From Marinobacterium lacunae (GTDB lineage: Bacteria > Pseudomonadota > Gammaproteobacteria > Pseudomonadales > Balneatricaceae), in NCBI RefSeq assembly GCF_000705555.1, contig NZ_JMQN01000040.1, positions 124,001 through 188,000 of the forward strand: a stretch of DNA of 64,000 nt, in the 5' to 3' direction. The notes beneath the pieces were generated by a model. It was not told where the DNA came from and searched no databases. It saw only the letters and a program-made list of their open reading frames with translations. Below, piece after piece: positions 1 through 6,452 of this stretch (position 1 is its first letter; each line of letters starts with the position of its first letter). Made by a program: the position numbers and the translations under genes.

Positions 1-405
1 ACGGTCGGTTGCCTCACCATCCTCATCGTCACCGAACAGGTCTCGATATGCGTCTTCGATCACATCAAAAAGACCCTCCGGTACTCGGTACTGGTCGCTC
101 CCTATGGCGACCATGTACATACGATCACGGCGGACAATGGCAGCGAGTTCGTCGAGCACAAGGCTATCGCCAAAGCGTTGGACGCGGAGTTTTACTTTGC
201 CCATCCGTATTCGTCATGGGAGCGTGGGCTGAACGAGAATTTTAACGGCCTGCTGCGGCAGTTCATCCCGAAAGGCATGGATCTGAACCTGATCACGGAT
301 GAGGATGTACGGCGTGCCGAGAAGAGCTTAAACCTGAAACAGCGCAAGTGCCTCGGGTTCAGGCAGCCTGAAATCGTGTTCCAAGAATGCCTTCAGGCTG
401 CATAG
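1..405 (+). mobile_element. IS30-family transposase, C-terminal part (cut by window start)
   Basis: The frame is open from base 1 to the stop at 403-405. It contains the IS30 DDE core: the second Asp in ITADNGSEF, then HPYSSWERGLNEN with the catalytic Glu, NGLLRQFIPKG, and the family's closing KCLGFRQPEIVF block. The 30 or so residues before the Asp motif match the family poorly, so a frameshift upstream is likely and this is probably a dead copy. The N-terminal helix-turn-helix lies outside the window. It sits against a second IS30 fragment in the opposite orientation, so the region has been rearranged. Confidence 0.8.
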
Positions 406-409
406 GCGG

Positions 410-630
410 GTGTCGCACTTCGGAGTTGAATTCGCGTCCGGCGAACACCCCAGCAACAGCCTTTCCCTGATGATCCGATGCTGCTGGGCATCCTGTTTAC
501 CGGCTTTGACTGCGGACCGCTTTCTTCGCAACGCCATCTGATCGGCGGTATCCGCAATGTACTCTTGGGCGGCGGTGTTGCGCCGCAACTCCCGGGCGAT
601 CGTATTGTATTAATCCAGCCCAAACTGGAC
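410..630 (-). pseudogene. IS30-family transposase N-terminal remnant
   Basis: On the minus strand one frame reads NTIARELRRNTAAQEYIADT followed by ADQMALRRKRSA. This is the IS30 N-terminal helix-turn-helix and the Ala/Arg-rich stretch after it. A stop lies just before this segment. The later part (IRERLLLGCSPDANS) looks like a degraded version of the L..GWSPEQI block. It is a fragment, opposite in orientation to the IS30 piece at 1-405. No function is expected. Confidence 0.55.
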
Positions 631-744
631 ATCGCGCTCGACTTTAAGTCTGTTTCAGCGGTTTACGACAGCATCCATCACAGTACTTCCGTACGCCGAC
701 TTACCATTGAAATTAACTTCCACTGCGCCAACACTCTCTCTAAG

Positions 745-808
745 TAGTTGACAGTATCATCCATGTAGGACATAGTTGACAAAATCAACCATATAGCAAC
801 GAAGTAAG
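745..808 (+). promoter_or_regulatory. Promoter/operator region of the MarR-siderophore pair
   Basis: The 9-mer TAGTTGACA occurs twice (745-753 and 773-781), each copy containing a -35-like TTGACA. The second copy starts an imperfect palindrome, ATAGTTGA-CAAAA-TCAACCATAT, with GTTGA/TCAAC arms. That geometry fits a MarR-type site and would allow autoregulation by the gene at 809. The -10 boxes are not convincing. Confidence 0.4.
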
Positions 809-1297
809 ATGATCGAAACACCTATAGGCGAAGCCCTACATCGCCTGCTGCATGCTTACAAGCGCGCCATGCGCGAAGCGTATCGTGACATTGGCATAGA
901 GCTGGCGATCGCCCATATCCGGACCCTGAAGTTGATACATCACTTTCAAGCTTCGACGGGTGCTCCTTGCACGGCACAGGCGATCGCCATCCGCTTAGAG
1001 CGAGATAAGGCGCAAATTGCCCGGCTGGTAAAGGACCTTCTGAGCGCCGAGCTGATCGAGAAGCAAAGCAACCCCGATGATGGACGTAGCCAGCTCCTGA
1101 CAGTGACTCATCAAGGCGAAACGATGCTAGAACGGATCCGGATGGCGGAACGACGGGCAAGCCAGCGCATGGCGGCCGGTTTAAGCAATGAAGAACTGAC
1201 AACGTTCATCCGGCTGGGTGACACCATGACGGCTAACCTCGGCGAACCAGACGGGCGCCGTCAGTCCAGCAAATCAGTTCCACAGGAAAAATTATGA
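809..1297 (+). CDS. MarR-family transcriptional regulator
   Basis: This 162-residue protein has the MarR plan: N-terminal dimerisation helices, a winged helix-turn-helix around residues 50-110 (recognition segment near RLERDKAQIARLVKDL, then the wing with DDGRSQLLTVTHQG), and a C-terminal helical tail. MarR proteins are usually repressors relieved by small ligands. The stop overlaps the start of the siderophore-interacting protein by four bases (ATGA), so the two are translated as one operon. The regulator may respond to iron-siderophore status or to a redox-active ligand; that is inference from context only. Confidence 0.85.
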   Translation: MIETPIGEALHRLLHAYKRAMREAYRDIGIELAIAHIRTLKLIHHFQASTGAPCTAQAIAIRLERDKAQIARLVKDLLSAELIEKQSNPDDGRSQLLTVTHQGETMLERIRMAERRASQRMAAGLSNEELTTFIRLGDTMTANLGEPDGRRQSSKSVPQEKL

Positions 1298-2040
1298 ACA
1301 GACCCGCACCGCGCGAACTCACATTGCTTTACAAACAGCAACTGTCGCCCCATATGCTACGCCTGACTCTCGGCGGTAAAGGCATGGGCGACTTTCCCAC
1401 TGATCAGGCAAGCGCCTACGTCAAACTGATGTTGCCTCGACCCGGCTCAGACCACCCCGTTGTACGCACTTACACTGTCCGTGCAGATCGCGAATCGAAT
1501 AAAGGGCGCGAGATCGATATCGACTTCGTCATTCACAAAGATGCTGGCCCTGCCTCGTCCTGGGCGATGGCCTCCCAGCCTGGTGACAGCATACTGGTCG
1601 GCGGACCTGGACCGACGAAAATGGTCGACCATAGCGCCGACTGGTTCCTCTTCGTCGGCGACATGACAGCGCTACCCGCCATTAGTGCCAATCTGGAGCG
1701 CTTACCCGAAGATGCTCAGGGTCATGTGGTGATCGAAGTGATAGACGCCGACGATATCCAAACACTCAAGGCCCCAGTGAACATGGAGCTCCATTGGCTG
1801 GTTAATCCGCATCCGGGCATGTACGACTCCCTCCTGCTAGACAAGGTGCAGCAACTATCTTGGCTTAAAGGACGCCCGTCGGTCTGGTGCGCATGCGAAT
1901 TTTCCAGCATGCGCGCATTGCGGGATCACTTTCGCCCCCATCCCGATTTGACGCGCGACAACCTATATATTTCCAGCTATTGGAAGCTTGGCATGAAAGA
2001 GGAGGAGCATAAGGCAATAAAGCAGGCAGAGGCTTGCTAG
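1294..2040 (+). CDS. Siderophore-interacting protein (FAD-dependent ferric-siderophore reductase, SIP/ViuB type)
   Basis: This 248-residue protein has the SIP-family flavoreductase fold. The FAD-binding barrel contains VRTYTVRADRE (the RxYTxR flavin motif, about residues 58-68) and GPGPTK; the NAD(P)H domain contains FVGDMTALPAI and the C-terminal YWKLGMKEEEH typical of the family. SIP proteins reduce Fe3+ bound to siderophores in the cytoplasm to release iron. The gene is translationally coupled to the MarR regulator upstream. No siderophore receptor or synthesis genes are visible nearby, so it may use imported xenosiderophores. Confidence 0.88.
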   Translation: MNRPAPRELTLLYKQQLSPHMLRLTLGGKGMGDFPTDQASAYVKLMLPRPGSDHPVVRTYTVRADRESNKGREIDIDFVIHKDAGPASSWAMASQPGDSILVGGPGPTKMVDHSADWFLFVGDMTALPAISANLERLPEDAQGHVVIEVIDADDIQTLKAPVNMELHWLVNPHPGMYDSLLLDKVQQLSWLKGRPSVWCACEFSSMRALRDHFRPHPDLTRDNLYISSYWKLGMKEEEHKAIKQAEAC

Positions 2041-2095
2041 AAACTCTTTTGGGGGCGACAACCCATACCGCCCATTTTTATACGCCACGGCACTC

Positions 2096-2521
2096 GTGAA
2101 GCAGCTGATTTCGACGCACAGGCTCCGGCGCTGTTTCGCTGCGCTCTACTCGAACCCTGTCGAGGGTTCTCACCCTCCCTGGGCTAGATCGGTAGAACCC
2201 CAGGAAGATCTGATCTGTCATGAAGTCTACATTGCCGCACTCGCAGCAGATCTTCTTGTGTCCTTAGAAGATGACCTGTTCCGCACCTCACCAAACGTCC
2301 GAGCGCTTACATCGGCAGAGCGCTGCATAGTCCAAGCCCTCCCCCATGTTCATCGTGACGAATGGCTTGGAGAGCTTGCGGAATCTGAGCGAGAGCACAT
2401 CCTGTCACAAGTGGACCTGATCGGCGGCTATCCGTTTAATCCGATACTGGCACAGGAGGCCGAAGAGGACAGCTACTCCTATGCGTATGACCCTGAGTCC
2501 TTCGACGAGCCTACAGCGTGA
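2096..2521 (+). CDS. Hypothetical protein
   Basis: I do not recognise this 141-residue reading frame. The first 35 residues are low-quality sequence with no ribosome-binding site, so the real start may be downstream (for example near residue 40, LICHEVYIAALAADLL). The C-terminal half is acidic. Its stop overlaps the GTG of the next small ORF (GTGA at 2518-2521), which supports a real two-gene unit. It sits in the accessory stretch beside tRNA-Ser and is probably island-borne. Confidence 0.4.
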   Translation: MKQLISTHRLRRCFAALYSNPVEGSHPPWARSVEPQEDLICHEVYIAALAADLLVSLEDDLFRTSPNVRALTSAERCIVQALPHVHRDEWLGELAESEREHILSQVDLIGGYPFNPILAQEAEEDSYSYAYDPESFDEPTA

Positions 2522-2685
2522 GCAAGCGCCCAGTGCTGGAAGAGAGAACCTTCAAGCTCCCGCGACGAGCATACAAGGAGCTGTGTAGAGCGGCTGCGTA
2601 TCACCGGATGACTCCGAGCGTTTACGTTGAGTGCTTGGCGCTGAAGTGGCCCTTAGAGCAGAGCGAGAGAGAAGCGAAAGGCTGA
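2518..2685 (+). CDS. Small possible ribbon-helix-helix protein
   Basis: A 55-codon frame with a GTG start overlaps the stop of the preceding ORF. The segment FKLPRRAYKELCRAAAYHRM followed by TPSVYVECLALKW has the strand-helix-helix spacing of CopG/Arc-type DNA-binding proteins, which often act as antitoxins or copy-control repressors. The call rests on pattern only. Translational coupling to the unknown 2096-2521 gene would fit a two-gene module, but no toxin is recognised. Confidence 0.4.
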   Translation: MSKRPVLEERTFKLPRRAYKELCRAAAYHRMTPSVYVECLALKWPLEQSEREAKG

Positions 2686-2759
2686 CTTGACGAGGCCCTG
2701 TGTCGGACTAAACGGCATAGGGCTGTAATCGCTTGTAAGGGAATCTTTGAGTGCTGATT

Positions 2760-2783
2760 CGGTGTCAACATCGGTGTCAACAT
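2760..2783. repeat. Tandem 12-mer CGGTGTCAACAT x2, possible integrase arm sites
   Basis: Two perfect head-to-tail copies of CGGTGTCAACAT lie about 50 bp from the 3' end of tRNA-Ser. The same arrangement, a close doublet of a short T(G)CAAC-containing motif near a tRNA 3' end, is seen at the ends of the tRNA-Pro element in this window. This suggests the right end of a second tRNA-targeted island whose body lies to the left. Confidence 0.4.
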
Positions 2784-2834
2784 TGCGTCGACTTTGTCAC
2801 CGTAACTCATTGAAAAACAAGGAAAATTATAGGA

Positions 2835-2922
2835 TGGCGGTCAGGGAGGGATTCGAACCCTCGATGCCTTTCGACATACACACTTTCCAGGCGTGCTCCT
2901 TCGGCCACTCGGACACCTGACC
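2835..2922 (-). tRNA. tRNA-Ser (anticodon GGA)
   Basis: Read on the minus strand it starts GGTCAGGTGTCCGAGTGG and ends with TTCGAATCCCTCCCTGACC, discriminator G and encoded CCA. The 7-bp acceptor stem GGTCAGG/CCTGACC pairs, there is a long type-II variable arm, and the anticodon loop carries GGA (2886-2888). It reads serine UCC/UCU. Its 3' end faces the accessory region to the left, the orientation expected for a used integration site. Confidence 0.95.
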
Positions 2923-3208
2923 ACTCTACACTTGAATCCGGCAATACAGGTCACCGTCTCAAGTGGGTGCGCATTCTATCAGACTGATTTGAAAGAACAA
3001 GCCCGGACTGACAACTTTCACTCAGGTTATGAATTCACAGTATCTACCACCCTGCTCCAGACCCCGCGATATCAGGCGCGTGGTTCGATTTAAGCTGACT
3101 ACAGGCTCGAAAAAATCGTACACCAAGCGCCGCTTTCCCCCTGAGCTATTTCAACCGAACTGGTATAGTAGCGCGCTGAGTTTCTTGTCATATTCCGGGA
3201 GTGGATAG

Positions 3209-4189
3209 ATGTTACTGGCAATTCTTGCCGTGATTGCGGGTTTGGCGCTTTTGGTCTGGAGCGCCGATCGTTTTGTCGATGGCGCTGCAGCAACCGCGCG
3301 TCATCTGGGCATGCCGACGCTGCTGATCGGCATGGTGATTATCGGATTCGGCACCTCGGCGCCGGAGATGGTCGTGTCGGCACTGGCCTCTGCCCAAGGC
3401 AACCCGGGCCTGGCATTGGGTAACGGCTATGGTTCCAACATAACCAATATCGCGTTGATTCTGGGTATCACCGCGCTGCTATGCCCTATCGCGGTACACT
3501 CCCAGATTCTGCGCAAGGAGCTGCCGATTCTCGCCGGCGTCACCCTGCTATCCGGTTATCAACTGCTCGACGGCCACATCTCCAGACTGGACGCTGCAGT
3601 ACTGCTGCTGGTTTTCTTCGCCACCATGGGCTGGTCGATCTGGCTTGGCTTGAAACAGCGTGGCGATGCGCTGGGCGATGACTTTGCCCATGAGCTGGAG
3701 GATGGGCTGATGCCGTTGAAGATCGCCCTGCTCTGGCTGGTTGGCGGCCTGATCCTGCTGGTAGCCAGTTCACGCATCCTGGTCTGGGGTGCGGTGGAGA
3801 TCGCCACCGCGCTCGGCGTCAGCGACCTGATCATCGGCCTCACCGTGGTGGCGATCGGCACCTCGTTGCCGGAGCTGGCCTCCTCCATCGTGGCCGTACG
3901 CAAAAACGAGCACGACCTGGCGCTGGGCAACGTGATCGGCTCCAACCTGTTCAACACTCTGGCCGTGATCGGCATCGCCGGTGCCATCCAACCGATGGCG
4001 GTCGAGCCCGAGGTGCTGTATCGCGACTGGATGGTGATGGCGGCGTTGACCTTCTCGCTGTTCATCCTCGGCTACGGCATCCGCAAGGCCGGCCATATCA
4101 ACCGGCTTGAGGGCGGGATACTGACCCTGGTCTATGCGAGCTATGCCGGTTATCTTGTGTATACCGTCGTCAGCACGGTAACCGGCTGA
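3209..4189 (+). CDS. Calcium/sodium antiporter (CaCA family, YrbG type)
   Basis: This 326-residue integral membrane protein has the two inverted CaCA repeats, each with five or so helices and the alpha motif. The first is GMVIIGFGTSAPEMVVSALA (about residues 45-64), the second GLTVVAIGTSLPELASSIVA (about 210-229). The acidic residues in GTSxPE bind the cation. It exchanges Na+ (or H+) for Ca2+ across the inner membrane. The start has an upstream GGAGTGGA. It is followed 13 bp later by corA, giving a small cation-transport unit that ends at the hairpin at 5145. Confidence 0.9.
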   Translation: MLLAILAVIAGLALLVWSADRFVDGAAATARHLGMPTLLIGMVIIGFGTSAPEMVVSALASAQGNPGLALGNGYGSNITNIALILGITALLCPIAVHSQILRKELPILAGVTLLSGYQLLDGHISRLDAAVLLLVFFATMGWSIWLGLKQRGDALGDDFAHELEDGLMPLKIALLWLVGGLILLVASSRILVWGAVEIATALGVSDLIIGLTVVAIGTSLPELASSIVAVRKNEHDLALGNVIGSNLFNTLAVIGIAGAIQPMAVEPEVLYRDWMVMAALTFSLFILGYGIRKAGHINRLEGGILTLVYASYAGYLVYTVVSTVTG

Positions 4190-4202
4190 AGAGACCAACA
4201 GG

Positions 4203-5159
4203 ATGATGAGAGCATTTTCGATCGCCGACGGGCGTCTGAGCGAGTGCGAGCTGGAACACCACAATGCCGCGGAGACGCTGCGTGAGGTGGGCTGGATCGA
4301 CCTGCAGGAGCCCAGCAGCGAGGAGCGCTGGCTGATCGAATCGCTCTATCCGGAGAGCCTGCCGGAGGCGCATGAGGTAGAGGAGATCGAATCCAGCTCG
4401 CGCTACTTTATCGAGGGGCAGGATATTCATGTCCACTCGCTGTTTCTCTATCAGTCCGAGGGGCGCCACCACACCTCGACCGTTGCCTTCACGCTGAAGC
4501 CGGACCGCCTGCTCAGCATCCGTGACGTGGAGCTGGCGGACTTTCGCTTGATGCGCCTGCGTGTCCGCAGAGGCTGGGTCGAAGCGGCAACACCACTGCA
4601 GGTGTTGACCACGCTGTTCGATCAGAAGGTGGACAACCTGGCCGACCAGCTCGAGGACCTGCACCGAAACCTGGAGAGCGTCAGCTCACTGGTATTGGAG
4701 AACCGGGTCAGCGGCGAGATGGAGGAGTCTCTGGACAAGCTCGCGCGGCTGGAGGACAGTAACGGCAAGATGCGTCTGGTGTTGATGGATACCCAGCGCT
4801 CGATATCCTTCCTGTTAAGGCACATTCGCCAGAACCCGGAAGAGCAGGAAAGCTGCCGCGAGATTCTGCGCGACCTGGATACCCTGATGTCCCACGCCAC
4901 CTTCATGTTCGAGAAGATCAACTTCCTGATGGACGCGGCGCTGGGCTTTATCAATATCCAGCAGAACCAGATTATCAAGACCTTCTCCATCGCCGCAGTG
5001 GTGTTCCTGCCGCCAACGCTTGTAGCCAGCATCTATGGCATGAACTTCGAACAGATGCCCGAACTCAAGTGGATGCTGGGGTATCCCTGGGCGCTGGGCC
5101 TGATGGTGTTATCCGGCATCGCACCTTACTGGTATTTCAAACGCAAAGGGTGGCTCTAA
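4203..5159 (+). CDS. CorA-family divalent cation transporter (CorA/ZntB)
   Basis: This 318-residue protein has a cytoplasmic N-terminal domain, a long helical segment rich in E, D and R (residues 140-240), then two C-terminal transmembrane helices. The signature YGMNF follows helix 1 (VVFLPPTLVASIYGMNFEQM). The MPEL loop after it is typical of Mg2+/Co2+ CorA, although ZntB zinc transporters share the layout, so the substrate is open. It forms a pentameric inner-membrane channel. It lies directly downstream of the Ca2+ antiporter and is probably co-transcribed with it. Confidence 0.85.
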   Translation: MMRAFSIADGRLSECELEHHNAAETLREVGWIDLQEPSSEERWLIESLYPESLPEAHEVEEIESSSRYFIEGQDIHVHSLFLYQSEGRHHTSTVAFTLKPDRLLSIRDVELADFRLMRLRVRRGWVEAATPLQVLTTLFDQKVDNLADQLEDLHRNLESVSSLVLENRVSGEMEESLDKLARLEDSNGKMRLVLMDTQRSISFLLRHIRQNPEEQESCREILRDLDTLMSHATFMFEKINFLMDAALGFINIQQNQIIKTFSIAAVVFLPPTLVASIYGMNFEQMPELKWMLGYPWALGLMVLSGIAPYWYFKRKGWL

Positions 5160-5170
5160 GCCACCCTTTT
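5145..5170 (+). terminator. Intrinsic terminator after corA
   Basis: AAAGGGTGGC (5145-5154), loop TCTAA holding the corA stop codon, then GCCACCCTTTT. The stem is 10 bp with a short T tract on the plus strand. It separates corA from the convergent DUF3422 gene and may work in both directions. Confidence 0.7.
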
Positions 5171-5192
5171 GCTTCTGCCGATTTTGCGGCGG

Positions 5193-6428
5193 CTACTCGT
5201 CTTCGATCCCTTTTAGCATGCGACGAATATACAGCCAGAGCACCAACGCAATCAGCGGCACCAAGCCACTTAGAATATACAACGCGGTATCGAGCATATG
5301 CTCGACCTGAATGGTGTTTCTCAGTGAGCGCTCGATCAGGTCAAAGGCATAATAGGTAACGACGATGACGGTGAAACTTTCCAACTTGGCCTGCAAGCGT
5401 AACTGAGAACGTGCCCGGCCACTGAGCGTGGTTAACAGATCGCGCATCTGCTGTTCTGTCGACAGATCCACCTGCGAACGGATCATCTGACTGGTCCGGG
5501 CGATACGCTTTGAGAGCTTCTCGATCCTCAAACCGGCTGACTGACAGGTCAGGCGCGCAGGATCGGCCCGTCGCTCCATGAACTGGGCAATGGTCTGCAA
5601 ACCTTCGATACGGGTTTCACGGAGCTCTTCTATCCGCTTATCAAGCAGCGCGAAATAAGCTTCGGTCGCGGAAAAACGGTTGGCCGTGGTGGCGGCCAGC
5701 GCCTCCACGCTGGACGCAAGACTGGTTAGTTCATCGAGCAGGTCTGCCGCAGGTTCCGTTGACATCCGCGCACTCAAGCGCGCCAGTGTCTGATCCAGGT
5801 GGGTAATGCGCGGCATAGCCCGTAACGCTTCAGGCAACGCGAGCAGTGCCATATGGCGGTATACCTCGATCTCACAGAGCCGCTGTAGCAGTCTCCCGCG
5901 CTGATAAGAAGCCAGAGACATATCCTGGACCAGGATGCGCGTCAGGCCACTGTCACGGCGGTGATGAAAATCTGTCCAGACCTTTGCATACCCCCCCATC
6001 AACTCAGAGCCGACAATCTGATGATCGAACTGGCTGCGCACCCAGGTATCCACATTCTCGACGTCAGAGGAGCATATCACCTCACAACCACACAGAAAGG
6101 CGCCCTGAAGACTGGCGATGCGTGACTGAAATCCCGAGGGCAATTCGGTGCTACCAAAACGGTAGGCGGTAAGTGTGTAAAACTCGTTATGCGCTTCAAA
6201 ACGCAATGCACAGGCATCGTTTCGACAGAAAAAGAAGGATGAGAGCGGCGCGTCGAACAACCCCATCTCGTGAGCGATATTCACCACCTCGCGTTGCACA
6301 TCGCTGAGCTTTGTCTGCTCATCGATGACCACGCCGATATGGATCAGCGAAAGCGGCGAATAGAGTTTCTGAAAAGGTCTGGCATGTACTTCACTAATCA
6401 CCTGCTGGCGTAACGGGTGAGTCCTCAT
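5193..6428 (-). CDS. DUF3422 family membrane protein
   Basis: This 411-residue protein starts MRTHPLRQQVISEVHARPF, the highly characteristic opening of the DUF3422 family, whose biochemical role is unknown. A long helical central region (residues 200-350) is followed by two C-terminal membrane segments (FTVIVVTYYAFDLIERS and LYILSGLVPLIALVLWLYI) ending in a basic tail. The C-terminal arrangement resembles CorA-type membrane anchors in outline only. It is transcribed toward corA and lies just downstream of the GGDEF-EAL gene on the same strand, with 24 bp between them. Confidence 0.8.
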   Translation of the reverse strand: MRTHPLRQQVISEVHARPFQKLYSPLSLIHIGVVIDEQTKLSDVQREVVNIAHEMGLFDAPLSSFFFCRNDACALRFEAHNEFYTLTAYRFGSTELPSGFQSRIASLQGAFLCGCEVICSSDVENVDTWVRSQFDHQIVGSELMGGYAKVWTDFHHRRDSGLTRILVQDMSLASYQRGRLLQRLCEIEVYRHMALLALPEALRAMPRITHLDQTLARLSARMSTEPAADLLDELTSLASSVEALAATTANRFSATEAYFALLDKRIEELRETRIEGLQTIAQFMERRADPARLTCQSAGLRIEKLSKRIARTSQMIRSQVDLSTEQQMRDLLTTLSGRARSQLRLQAKLESFTVIVVTYYAFDLIERSLRNTIQVEHMLDTALYILSGLVPLIALVLWLYIRRMLKGIEDE

Positions 6429-6452
6429 GACGGGCTTGTTCCTCTGGAAGCC

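Noticed and set aside
2893-3093. A 66-codon ORF starting inside tRNA-Ser on the opposite strand
   Set aside because: It overlaps the tRNA and has no support of its own; the 286 bp between tRNA-Ser and the antiporter otherwise looks like a promoter region.
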